Below, in pieces: positions 33,809 through 41,625 of a DNA stretch of 64,000 nt. The first letter of the stretch is position 1. Every line of letters starts with the position of its first letter. The translations under genes and the position numbers were made by a program. Source of the stretch: Roseococcus pinisoli (GTDB lineage Bacteria > Pseudomonadota > Alphaproteobacteria > Acetobacterales > Acetobacteraceae); contig NZ_JAHCDA010000002.1 of the NCBI RefSeq assembly GCF_018413645.1, forward strand, positions 62,001-126,000. Direction: 5' to 3'. The notes beneath the pieces are model-generated. The model searched no databases and was not told the origin of the DNA. It saw nothing but the letters and a program-made list of their open reading frames with translations.

Positions 33809-34554
33809 GCGGCGCGGCGATCGATGGCGATGTCGAAAAGCATGTCGGGCTCGATGGGATGGCAGGTCCAGGAGAAGCGCATCCCCTCGGAGATGCGGGC
33901 GACTTCGGGCAGGTCGAAGGCCGGCCGGCCGGAGCCGAGGATCATGGGCGCGACCGTGACGTGCAGGCGGTCCAGGCAGCCGGCGACGAGGAAGCGCGAG
34001 ACGGTCTGCCCGCCGCCCTCCACGAAGATCTTTCTCAGCCCGCGGGCGGCGAGGGCGCGGAGCAGGGAGGCGAGGTCCAGTTCGCCTGCGGCATCGTGCC
34101 CGATGCGGAGCGTGTCGGCGGTCCCATGCGTCGCCGGCCCGTCGCAGGCGGTGACCAGCAGGGTCGGCGGCCCTTCGCGGAAGAGGCTGTAATCCACGCC
34201 CAGGCGCCGCCGCGGATCGATCACCACGCGCACGGGCGAGGGCCCTTCCACCAGCCGCGTCGTGAGGCGGGGATCGTCGGCGCGCACCGTGCCGGCGCCC
34301 ACCACCACGGCATCGCAGAGCGCGCGCAGCCGATGCGTGTGCCGCAGGTCACCGGGCCCGCCGATCCATTGGCTATGGCCGAGATGGGTCGCGATCCGCC
34401 CGTCCAGCGTCTGCGCGAGGCGACCGATCACGAGGCAGCCATCCGGCGTGGCGGGCGGGGTCAGGAAGGGCGAGAACAGCGTGGCCAGCGCGCCCGCGCC
34501 CTCCCGGCACCCCGTGAGGAGCGCCTGCCATTCGGTGTCCTGCGCGCCATGCAT
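33805..34554 (-). CDS. RibD C-terminal-type reductase (DHFR-like fold)
   Basis: 249 residues containing only the reductase half of RibD. LVIGRLAQTLDGRIATHLGHSQWIGG, LRALCDAVVVGAGTVRADDPRLTTR, VVIDPRRRLGV and KIFVEGGGQTVSRFL are canonical for RibD-C; the deaminase domain is absent. It should use NAD(P)H to reduce a pyrimidine- or pterin-like carbonyl or imine. First gene of the cluster, only 33 bp after flgN on the same strand. No clear ribosome site at ATG 34554. Confidence 0.85.
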   Translation of the reverse strand: MHGAQDTEWQALLTGCREGAGALATLFSPFLTPPATPDGCLVIGRLAQTLDGRIATHLGHSQWIGGPGDLRHTHRLRALCDAVVVGAGTVRADDPRLTTRLVEGPSPVRVVIDPRRRLGVDYSLFREGPPTLLVTACDGPATHGTADTLRIGHDAAGELDLASLLRALAARGLRKIFVEGGGQTVSRFLVAGCLDRLHVTVAPMILGSGRPAFDLPEVARISEGMRFSWTCHPIEPDMLFDIAIDRRAA

Positions 34555-34587
34555 TCGCGGCGGTTATGCCGCAAGCGCGGCCCGATG

Positions 34588-34989
34588 TCAGGCCCGTGTC
34601 GCGGTGGCGAGCGCGGGCGGCCGGTGGGGCGGACGGCGCGCGCCGCTTCGCCCGTAGCCGGGGGGCGCGGAAAGCGGCCTGGCCGCGCCGGCGATGGTCT
34701 CGATCACGCGCGACTGGAGGTCGATGGCGGTTTCCAGCAGCCGGCGGTTCTCCCGGCCGAGATCGGCCAGCGCCAGGGCGATCCGCTCAGCCAGGGCACG
34801 GGTCTCGCCCCCGGCACGGGAGCCGGCGCTCCGGGCCGCGACGGTTGCCGCGGCGAGCGCGTCGGTCGCCTGCATCTTATGCGTGGCCAGGGCGGCCGCG
34901 CGGGAGAGGTCGAGGGCGGCGAGCGCCTCGTTCTCCGCGCGGAGCGCCTCGGCGAGGCGTTCTCCGGCGGCGATGACGGCGTCCATCAT
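34588..34989 (-). CDS. FlgN-like flagellar protein
   Basis: 133 residues. Helical, with MDAVIAAGERLAEALRAENEALAALDLSRAAALATHKMQA and LENRRLL-like repeats typical of FlgN export chaperones for hook-associated proteins; the C-terminal 25 residues are a basic, Pro-rich tail. The start overlaps the flgJ-like stop (ATGA). In Caulobacter the gene at this position is called flbY. Assignment rests on context and helical pattern. Confidence 0.65.
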   Translation of the reverse strand: MMDAVIAAGERLAEALRAENEALAALDLSRAAALATHKMQATDALAAATVAARSAGSRAGGETRALAERIALALADLGRENRRLLETAIDLQSRVIETIAGAARPLSAPPGYGRSGARRPPHRPPALATATRA

Positions 34990-35285
34990 GGGCGGTTCTC
35001 CTGGTTGGAAGAGGACAGTTCCTGAAGGCGGATCATGTGCCGCAGCACCATGTTCTGCAGGCCGATGCCGCGCCCGGCGCGCGCGGCCGCGGCGGCGAAG
35101 CCTTCGACGAGCATCGGCCGCCATTGCGCCTCCGCCGCGCCGCCGCCGAAGCCGCCCTGGCCCAGGCTCTCGAAGGCGGGCTGGAGGAGCTGCGCGAAGA
35201 CCTGGGCCTCGAAGCGCTGCGCGGCCTCCCGCATGCGCTCGGGCGTTGGCGCCGTGGCGTGGGCCTGGGCGAGGGGGGCGAGCAT
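34986..35285 (-). CDS. flgJ: Rod-binding protein, FlgJ N-terminal domain only
   Basis: 99 residues. REAAQRFEAQVFAQLLQPAFESL is the conserved rod-binding segment, and the muramidase domain of enterobacterial FlgJ is missing, as usual in alphaproteobacteria (Caulobacter CheL). Helps assemble the flagellar rod in the periplasm. The start overlaps the flgI stop (TGATG). Confidence 0.82.
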   Translation of the reverse strand: MLAPLAQAHATAPTPERMREAAQRFEAQVFAQLLQPAFESLGQGGFGGGAAEAQWRPMLVEGFAAAAARAGRGIGLQNMVLRHMIRLQELSSSNQENRP

Positions 35286-36412
35286 CAGCGCACCTCCAGC
35301 TCGGCCTGGAGCGAGCCCGCCGCGCGGATGCCCTGGAGGATGGCGATGAGGTCGCGCGGCCCGACGCCGAGGCTGTTCAGCCCTCGCACCAGCTCCGACA
35401 GCGTGATGCCGCCGCGCAGGATGCCCATCCGGCGCTCGTTCTGGTCTTCCACCTCGATCTGGGTGCGGGGTACCACCACCGTATCGCCGCCGGCCAGCGG
35501 GTTGGGCTGGCTCACCTGCGGTGTCTCGGTGATGCGGATGGTGAGGTTGCCCTGGGCGATGGCCACCATCGAGACGCGGACATTGGCGCCCATGACGATG
35601 GTGCCCGAGGCTTCCTCGATGACCACGCGGGCGACCTGGTCGGGCTCGACGCGCAGCTGCTCGATGCCGGCGATGAAGGACATGGCGTCGCGCCCGCCCA
35701 GCGTGAGCAGGACGGTCCGCGGATCGGTCGCGCGCGCCACCCCGCCATTGCCGCGGTTGATGGCGGCGGCGACGCGCCGGGCGGTGGTGAAATCCGGGTT
35801 GCGCAGCGCCAGCCGCACGTGGTCCCGGCCGGCGAGGGTATAAGGAATGGCGCGCTCGACGATGCCGCCCGCCGCGATGCGGGCCGAGGTCGGCACGCCG
35901 CGCGCGACCGAAGAGGCGGCGCCGCGCACGGCGATGGCGCCCGTCGCGACCGCGCCCTGGGCCACGGCATAGACCGCGCCATCGGCGCCCAGCAGCGGCG
36001 TCACCAGCAGCGTTCCGCCGGTGAGGTTCTGCGCATCGCCCAGCGAGGAGACCGCGACATCGATGCGGCTGCCGGGCTGCGCGAAGGCGGGGAGGTTCGC
36101 CGTCACCATCACGGCGGCGACGTTGCGCGTGTCGAGCCGGGCCTCGTTGTCGCGGGTGTTGACGCCCAGGCGCTCCAGCATGCCGACGAGGGATTGCCGG
36201 GTGAAGATCGTGGTGCGCAGCCGGTCGCCGGTGCCGGGCAAGCCCACGACGAGGCCGTAGCCCACGAGCTGATTGTCCCGCACCCCTTCGACGTCGGCGA
36301 TGTCCTTGATGCGCACCGGCTGGGCCCCGGCGGTCTGCATGGGAGCCGTATTGGCAACCAGCACCAGGGCCGCGGCGAATGTCTTCAGGAGCCGGAAAGG
36401 AATTTTTCTCAC
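35285..36412 (-). CDS. flgI: Flagellar P-ring protein
   Basis: 375 residues from GTG 36412. Signal peptide LLKTFAAALVLVANTAPMQTAGA, then RIKDIADVEGVRDNQLVGYGLVVGLPGTGD, the P-ring hallmark; also GGTLLVTPLLGADG and the C-terminal GITLSELVRGLNSLGVGPRDLIAILQ. Forms the periplasmic ring around the flagellar rod. First gene of the flgI-flgJ-flgN operon, preceded by a sigma54-type promoter. Confidence 0.95.
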   Translation of the reverse strand: MRKIPFRLLKTFAAALVLVANTAPMQTAGAQPVRIKDIADVEGVRDNQLVGYGLVVGLPGTGDRLRTTIFTRQSLVGMLERLGVNTRDNEARLDTRNVAAVMVTANLPAFAQPGSRIDVAVSSLGDAQNLTGGTLLVTPLLGADGAVYAVAQGAVATGAIAVRGAASSVARGVPTSARIAAGGIVERAIPYTLAGRDHVRLALRNPDFTTARRVAAAINRGNGGVARATDPRTVLLTLGGRDAMSFIAGIEQLRVEPDQVARVVIEEASGTIVMGANVRVSMVAIAQGNLTIRITETPQVSQPNPLAGGDTVVVPRTQIEVEDQNERRMGILRGGITLSELVRGLNSLGVGPRDLIAILQGIRAAGSLQAELEVR

Positions 36413-36466
36413 TCTCGCCGCACTCCGTGATGACCGGCCGCTCGCGACGACCCCGGAAGGGACAGG

Positions 36467-36482
36467 GCAAGCGGCATGCCAG
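36467..36482 (-). promoter_or_regulatory. Sigma54-type promoter for the flgI operon
   Basis: On the minus strand CTGGCATGCCGCTTGC matches the -24/-12 consensus (TGGCACG-N4-TTGC) at all but one position, with GG and GC spaced by exactly 10 bases. It lies about 55 bp upstream of the flgI start. In Caulobacter, flgI-class genes are driven by sigma54 with FlbD. A perfect inverted repeat GGCGGC-AGAA-GCCGCC at 36550-36565, near fliX, is a possible regulator site. Confidence 0.7.
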
Positions 36483-36585
36483 GCTGAAGGGCCACGGAAT
36501 GGGCAGATCATGCCGGGAAGGGGGCGGGATTGCCGCCCAGCGGGGCGGGGGCGGCAGAAGCCGCCGCGCCCAAGGAGGATGAAGG

Positions 36586-37008
36586 ATGCTGACGCCGATA
36601 CGCGGACGCGGGGCTATTCAGGGCGGAGTCTCGGTCCCTCGTCCGACCGGGCGTTTCGTCCTGCCCGACGCCGATGCGTCGGGCGAGACAGCCCCGGCCA
36701 ACGGCGTGGGCGGGCTGTCCGGCCTGATCGGGCTGCAGCAGGTGATGTCCGACCCTGAGCGAGACGAGGCGGCGCGCGGCCGGGGCAAGGCGCTGCTGGC
36801 GGAGCTCCAGGGGCTCCAGCTCGCCCTGCTGGCAGGCCGCGTCGATTCGGGGCGGCTGTCCCGGCTTGCGGCCCTGGCCGAGGGCGAATCCGGGACGGAT
36901 CCGGCGCTCAGGGACATCCTGCGGGCCCTATCGCTTCGGGCGAGGATCGAATTGGGCCGTCTGCCCGGCGATGCGGGCCGATTCCACCCCGCGCGGGGGC
37001 CTTGTTGA
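36586..37008 (+). CDS. fliX: Flagellar assembly regulator FliX
   Basis: 140 residues with AGGAGGATG upstream. Central SGLIGLQQVMSDPERDEAARGRGKALLAELQGLQLALLAGRVD and the following LSRLAALAE match FliX, an alphaproteobacterial factor that couples early flagellar assembly to FlbD-dependent (sigma54) transcription. Divergent from flgI, exactly as in Caulobacter. Confidence 0.88.
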   Translation: MLTPIRGRGAIQGGVSVPRPTGRFVLPDADASGETAPANGVGGLSGLIGLQQVMSDPERDEAARGRGKALLAELQGLQLALLAGRVDSGRLSRLAALAEGESGTDPALRDILRALSLRARIELGRLPGDAGRFHPARGPC

Positions 37009-37154
37009 CGTCGATTGCATGAAATCACTGGCGCGCCATGTACTTGGCGTGAAATCGGCTCTTGGCGTGGAGAGGACACTTGAATATGGTCCGGCCGCCC
37101 CGGGGATCGCGGCGGCGCCGGGCCGACCGCACCGCGAGGGGAGGGCAAAAGCTC

Positions 37155-37571
37155 ATGGTTGTCACTCTTCCGCCCGACTATCGTCCTTCGGACGACGAAG
37201 AGTTCATGAATGCCCTCCAGCAAGAGTACTTCCGCCAGAAGCTTATAAGGTGGCGAGCAGATCTGCTTCGCGAGGCGGATGTCACCCTCAACTCCCTTTC
37301 CGCCGGCGGCATCTCCGAGGCGGACCTCACCGACCGCGCCAGCGTCGAGACCGACCGGGCGCTTGAGCTTCGCACGCGGGACCGGGCCCGCAAGCTCATC
37401 AGCAAGATCGACCAGGCGCTCGAGCGCATCGCCAACGGCTCCTACGGCTTCTGTGAAGAGACCTTCGAGCCGATCGGCCTGCGCCGCCTGGAAGCCCGCC
37501 CCATCGCCACCCTCTCGATCGAGGCGCAGGAGCGGCACGAGAAGATGGAAAAGGTCCATCGCGACGATTGA
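37155..37571 (+). CDS. dksA: RNA polymerase-binding factor DksA with degenerate zinc finger
   Basis: 138 residues. The coiled-coil domain (NALQQEYFRQKLIRWRADLL) carries the tip-like TDRASVETDRALELRTRDRARKLI, then the C-terminal helix with GSYGFCEETFEPIGLRRLEARP. The usual four-Cys finger (CxxC...CxxC) is reduced to one Cys: the second is Thr/Phe and ATLSIEAQ has Ser for Cys. Cys-poor DksA proteins are known in alphaproteobacteria and can work without zinc. ATG 37155 chosen; ATG 37086 is in frame. Confidence 0.9.
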   Translation: MVVTLPPDYRPSDDEEFMNALQQEYFRQKLIRWRADLLREADVTLNSLSAGGISEADLTDRASVETDRALELRTRDRARKLISKIDQALERIANGSYGFCEETFEPIGLRRLEARPIATLSIEAQERHEKMEKVHRDD

Positions 37572-37613
37572 AGGCGCGGCGCTCCACTTCCTCGCGCCGC
37601 CCCCCGCCGACGA

Positions 37614-38345
37614 TCATCCCACCCAATCGGGGGGCTGATCGCTCAGGCCTCCCAGTTCCTCCGGCAATTCGACCTCCGCCGACGCCAGCAGGCCTGCGTC
37701 ATTCTCCGCGACGCGCCCCACGCGCGGCCCGACCGGCCAGAAGGCGAGGAGCGCATCCTCCGCCGGCCGCATCAGCCCCAACAGCTCCCCGGCCTCTGCC
37801 GGCTCGTCGCCCAGCCAGCGCCCCCAGGCCTCGGCCGGCAGGATCACCGGCATGCGCGCGTGCATCAGTGCCTGGCGCCCGGCCGAGGCGGTGGTGATGA
37901 CCGAATATGTGCGCAGCCAGTTCCCGTCGGGCTGCTTCCAGCCCTCCCACAGCCCCGCCACGGACATGGGCGCGCCGCTACGTAGCGCGGCGGCGAAGGG
38001 CTGCTTCTTCTTTCCCTCGCCCTGCCATTCGTAGAAGCCGTCCATCGGGACGAGGCAGCGGCGTTTCGCGAAGGCGTCGGCGAAGCTGCGCTTCTCGGTC
38101 ATGGTCTCGGAGCGGGCATTGATCAGCCGTGCCCCGCCGGCCGCGTCCGGCGCCCAATGCGGCACGAGGCCCCAGCGCAGGATATCGAGGTGCCGGGCGC
38201 CGGTCTGCGGATGGCGTCGCACCACTAGGCCGTCCTGGGTCGGCGCGAGGTTCCAGGAGGCGGCGAAATTGGGCGTGGGCGCGCTGGTCTTGTAGTAGGC
38301 GGCGAGCTTCGCTGGATCGCGCTGGAGGATGTACCTGCCGCACAT
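37614..38345 (-). CDS. SRAP-family protein (YedK/HMCES), abasic-site DNA-protein crosslinker
   Basis: 243 residues. The N-terminus MCGRYIL gives the invariant Cys2 that links covalently to abasic sites in single-stranded DNA. Also present are NLAPTQ, NARSETM, LVPMDGFYEWQ with the conserved Glu, and HARMPVIL with the catalytic His. Protects replication forks at abasic sites. Lies 21 bp after a small helical gene on the same strand. Confidence 0.95.
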   Translation of the reverse strand: MCGRYILQRDPAKLAAYYKTSAPTPNFAASWNLAPTQDGLVVRRHPQTGARHLDILRWGLVPHWAPDAAGGARLINARSETMTEKRSFADAFAKRRCLVPMDGFYEWQGEGKKKQPFAAALRSGAPMSVAGLWEGWKQPDGNWLRTYSVITTASAGRQALMHARMPVILPAEAWGRWLGDEPAEAGELLGLMRPAEDALLAFWPVGPRVGRVAENDAGLLASAEVELPEELGGLSDQPPDWVG

Positions 38346-38366
38346 GACGGTCTTCCTGCGGCGGCG

Positions 38367-38639
38367 TCAGTACGCGCTTTCGACCCATCGTTCGGCGGTC
38401 GCCTCGAGGCGGCGGGCCGAGGATTGCGCAGCGCGCAGGTCGCGCGCGGTGTCGTCGAGGGCGCCGCGATAATCGTGCAGGCTGGCCTTCAGCCCAGAGA
38501 CGGCGCCGCCCAGGGCGGAGAGGTTCGCCCGGAAGTCGGCGAAGGCCTCCTTCTGCGCGGCCAGGGCCATGTCGAGGCCGCGGAGGGCGGCGCGGAGGCG
38601 TTCCTCCGGCGTCTGGGGAAAGGGCAGGATCTGGGCCAA
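38367..38639 (-). CDS. Small coiled-coil protein, unknown
   Basis: 90 residues. After MAQILPFPQTPEER a continuous helix runs to the end (LRGLDMALAAQKEAFADFRANLS, LHDYRGALDDTARDLRAAQ). No recognised domain. It precedes the SRAP gene on the minus strand and may be cotranscribed. The AT-rich gap 38640-38784 upstream likely holds divergent promoters. Confidence 0.65.
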   Translation of the reverse strand: MAQILPFPQTPEERLRAALRGLDMALAAQKEAFADFRANLSALGGAVSGLKASLHDYRGALDDTARDLRAAQSSARRLEATAERWVESAY

Positions 38640-38784
38640 GGCCTTCGCTCCGATCGGGTCTCGAGCGTGTAACTCTTACCAAAATGCTAACATGTCTCAA
38701 ATTTTTTCACAATAATTATTAATTGATCGGAACTTGGGCAACTGCCCCTAACGCCGCCAATTCATTCGGCCCCGTATTTGCGCT
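38640..38784. promoter_or_regulatory. AT-rich divergent intergenic region
   Basis: 145 bp between the helical gene and the CorC-type gene, unusually AT-rich for this genome. A T6 tract near 38703-38708 is followed by an AATAATTATTAATTGATC segment at 38711-38728. It probably contains promoters for both neighbours. No operator repeat is evident. Confidence 0.45.
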
Positions 38785-40113
38785 ATGCAGCAAGGTATGG
38801 ACATCGGTCTCCAAATTCTCTTCGTGCTGCTTCTCACATTGCTGAATGGCGTTTTCGCCATGAGCGAGCTCGCGGTGGTTTCCTCCCGGAAGGGGCGCCT
38901 CCTCGCCATGGAGAAGGCGGGGAGCCTGGGGGCCTCGGCGGCGCTGGACCTGCAGGAGAACCCGCACCGCTTCCTGCCCACCGTCCAGGTCGGTATCACG
39001 CTCGTCGGCATCCTGGCCGGCGTCTTCGGCGGTGCGGCCATTGCGGGACCGGTCGGCGAGGTGCTGAACCAGATCCCGTTCCTGACCGGCTTCGGACACG
39101 AGGTCGCCTTCGCCCTGGTCGTGCTCGCCATCACCTATGTGAACCTGATCCTGGGCGAGCTGGTGCCCAAGCAGCTGGCCCTGCGGAACCCGGAGAAAGT
39201 GGCCTCGATGCTGGCGCGGCCGCTGACGGCGCTGGCCCGGATCACCTCGCCCTTCATCTGGTTCATGTCGCAATCCTCGGCGCTCATCCTGCGGCTCTTC
39301 GGCGCCCATGTGCCGACCGACCAGAGCGTCACCGAGGAAGAGGTGAAGGCCGTCGTCGCGGAGGGCGTGCATGCCGGCGCGCTGGACCACAGCGAGCGCC
39401 AGATGATCGAGCGCGTCCTGCGCCTCGCGGACCGGCCGGTGCGCGCCCTCATGACGCCGCGGCCCGAGGTCGCCTGGCTCGACCGCAACGCGGCCCCGCA
39501 GGACATCGCCGCGGCGCTGCGGGCGGAATCGGTCACGCGCTTCATCGTCTCCGACGGGCGCGTGGACAATGTCCTCGGCGTGGTCGCGGCCAAGGACCTG
39601 CTGGACCAGATGCTGGAAGGCGCGCCGCTCGATATCGGGAGCGTCCTGCGTCAGCCCGTCGCGATGCCGGACGGGCTTTCCGCCCTGGCCGCGCTGGAGC
39701 GGCTGCGGGCCGATCCGCTGGGGCTCGCGCTGGTGCTGGACGAGTACGGCAGCTTCGAAGGCGTGCTGACCGCCTCCGACCTGCTGGAGGCGATCGTCGG
39801 CGAGCTCGGCCCCGCCCCGCAGTCCGAGAAGCCCTCGGCCGTGGAGCGCTTCGACGGCTCGATGCTCCTCGACGGCATGATGGCGATGGACGAGCTGAAC
39901 GACCGCCTGCTCGGCTTCGAGCCGCCGCCCAAGTCCAGCGCCTACCACACCGTGGCGGGGCTGATGCTGGCGCTGCTGGAGCGCGTGCCGAAGGAGGGCG
40001 ACCGGATCGTGCATTCCGGCTGGCGCTTCGAGATCGTCGATATGGACGGCCGCCGCGTGGACAAGGTGCTGGCCACGCGCGAGGAGCCGACGCCCCCGAC
40101 CCTGGCTCCCTGA
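38785..40113 (+). CDS. CNNM/CorC-type transporter (DUF21-CBS-CorC_HlyC)
   Basis: 442 residues (ATG 38797 also possible). N-terminal DUF21 domain with four membrane helices (LLLTLLNGVFAMSELAVVSSRKGR; LGELVPKQLALRNPEKVA), then a CBS pair (RVLRLADRPVRALMTPRPEVAWL; VLGVVAAKDLLDQML) and a C-terminal CorC_HlyC domain (VAGLMLALLERVPKEGD). Often annotated as hemolysin; the family is linked to Mg/Co homeostasis or ion efflux. Function inferred from domains only. Confidence 0.9.
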   Translation: MQQGMDIGLQILFVLLLTLLNGVFAMSELAVVSSRKGRLLAMEKAGSLGASAALDLQENPHRFLPTVQVGITLVGILAGVFGGAAIAGPVGEVLNQIPFLTGFGHEVAFALVVLAITYVNLILGELVPKQLALRNPEKVASMLARPLTALARITSPFIWFMSQSSALILRLFGAHVPTDQSVTEEEVKAVVAEGVHAGALDHSERQMIERVLRLADRPVRALMTPRPEVAWLDRNAAPQDIAAALRAESVTRFIVSDGRVDNVLGVVAAKDLLDQMLEGAPLDIGSVLRQPVAMPDGLSALAALERLRADPLGLALVLDEYGSFEGVLTASDLLEAIVGELGPAPQSEKPSAVERFDGSMLLDGMMAMDELNDRLLGFEPPPKSSAYHTVAGLMLALLERVPKEGDRIVHSGWRFEIVDMDGRRVDKVLATREEPTPPTLAP

Positions 40114-40137
40114 CGCAGCCCTTACCGGCGCGCCCGC

Positions 40138-40569
40138 CTAGGAGGCCCGCCGGTGGCAGAGGATCGCGGCCAGCATCAGGCCGCCGATCATCCCGATATG
40201 TTCGAGCGCGAAGAACATCGCCAGCATCCCCCGCTCGCCCTCCTGCGCCCAGAAGTTGTGGACGAGGGGGATCGTCAGCGCGGTGAAGAGGCCGAGGGCG
40301 CCCGCGCCGAGCCAGGCGTGCCGCCCCTGGATCACCAGGGCGGAGCCGCCCAGCTGGACGAGGATGGTTGCGATCGCGAAGACCGCGGGCGGGTTCAGGC
40401 CGAAATGCGCCATCTCCGCGGTCGTGCCGCCGAAATCGGCGAGCTTGGCGAGGCCGCTCGTCCAGAAGGGCACCGTCAGCAGCATGCGCGCGACCACGCG
40501 CAGCGCGCTCGATTCCAGCAGGCCGGCCACCGGCCGGGGCGCGGCGGAGGGAAGGGGATCGGCGCTCAC
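40138..40569 (-). CDS. DoxX-family membrane protein
   Basis: 143 residues with four helices; RMLLTVPFWTSGLAKLADFGGT and AEMAHFGLNPPAVFAIATILVQLGGS are typical of DoxX/SURF4-like proteins. Inner membrane; redox-related roles are proposed for some members. Convergent with the CorC-type gene, 24 bp apart. Confidence 0.85.
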   Translation of the reverse strand: MSADPLPSAAPRPVAGLLESSALRVVARMLLTVPFWTSGLAKLADFGGTTAEMAHFGLNPPAVFAIATILVQLGGSALVIQGRHAWLGAGALGLFTALTIPLVHNFWAQEGERGMLAMFFALEHIGMIGGLMLAAILCHRRAS

Positions 40570-40654
40570 GACAGGCTCTCCATCAGAAAGGGAAGCTGCG
40601 CGTTAGGAGCAGGGATGGCCCAGGGCAACCGACGCTTTGTCGCGTCAGTCGCGG

Positions 40655-41134
40655 TCAGCGCGGCGCGGACTTGGCGATGGGCGCCACGAACTGCACCTCG
40701 GTGTCCCAGGGGAAGAGGATCCAGGTGTCCTGGCTGACCTCGGTCACGAAGGTGTCCACCAGCGGCTTGCCGGCGGGCTTGGCGTAGATCGTCGCGAAAT
40801 GCGCGCCCGGGAGCACGCCGCGCACCAGCCGCGCCGTCGTGCCCGTGTCCACCAGGTCGTCCACCAGCAGCCAGCCGGTGCCGTCGCCGGCCGCGACGGG
40901 GGCCTTCACCATCTTGGGCTCGCCGCGGTCCTCCTCGTCATAGGTAATGACGCTGACCGTCTCGATCATGCGGCATTCGAGCTCGCGCGCGACGATCGCC
41001 GCCGGGATGAGGCCGCCGCGGGTGATCGCGACCACGCCCTTCCAGGGGCCGCGCTCGAGCAGCCGCCAGGCGAGCGCCTTGCTGTCGCGATGGAGCTGGT
41101 CCCAGGTGACCGTGAAATAATGCGGCGCGGCCAT
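40655..41134 (-). CDS. gpt: Xanthine-guanine phosphoribosyltransferase
   Basis: 159 residues. PRPP-binding motif [31 protein letters not shown] and the E. coli Gpt-like [17 protein letters not shown] opening. Salvages xanthine and guanine into nucleotides. The start overlaps the csaA-like stop (TGATG). Confidence 0.93.
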   Translation of the reverse strand: MAAPHYFTVTWDQLHRDSKALAWRLLERGPWKGVVAITRGGLIPAAIVARELECRMIETVSVITYDEEDRGEPKMVKAPVAAGDGTGWLLVDDLVDTGTTARLVRGVLPGAHFATIYAKPAGKPLVDTFVTEVSQDTWILFPWDTEVQFVAPIAKSAPR

Positions 41135-41475
41135 CAGAGGAGCCGCCCGCCATCGGGCACCGCGAAGTCGGGCCGGACCAGCACGATGCCTCCGGTCTCG
41201 TCCGGCAGGCCCAGCACCAGGACCTCGCTGCGGAAGGGGCCGATCTGGCGGGGCGGGAAATTGACCACGGCCGTGACCTGGCGCCCGATCAGCTTGTCAG
41301 GCGCATAATGCGCGGTGATCTGGGCCGAGCTGGTCTTCACGCCCAGCGCCTCGCCGAAATCCACCCAGAGCTGGATGGCGGGCTTGCGGGCTTCGGGGAA
41401 GGGCTTCGCGTCGACGATGGTGCCGACGCGGATCTCCACGCGCTCGAAATCTTCATAGGTGATGGTGTCCGCCAT
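41134..41475 (-). CDS. csaA: tRNA-binding domain protein, CsaA type
   Basis: 113 residues, a single OB-fold EMAP-like domain: [62 protein letters not shown]. Homodimeric CsaA binds tRNA, and a chaperone role was proposed in Bacillus. Likely cotranscribed with gpt. Confidence 0.92.
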   Translation of the reverse strand: MADTITYEDFERVEIRVGTIVDAKPFPEARKPAIQLWVDFGEALGVKTSSAQITAHYAPDKLIGRQVTAVVNFPPRQIGPFRSEVLVLGLPDETGGIVLVRPDFAVPDGGRLL

Positions 41476-41625
41476 GGCCGGGGCATAGCGGATGGCACCG
41501 GGTGGCGCCAAGCCTTTCAGGGCGCGAGGCAGGGCCTCGAGGGCAGGGCGGGGGCCACCGATTGCCCGGGCGGCGATCTCCGCTATCCTGGCGCCTCGCC
41601 AGCGTGTTGGTGGGGAGTACGTCTC

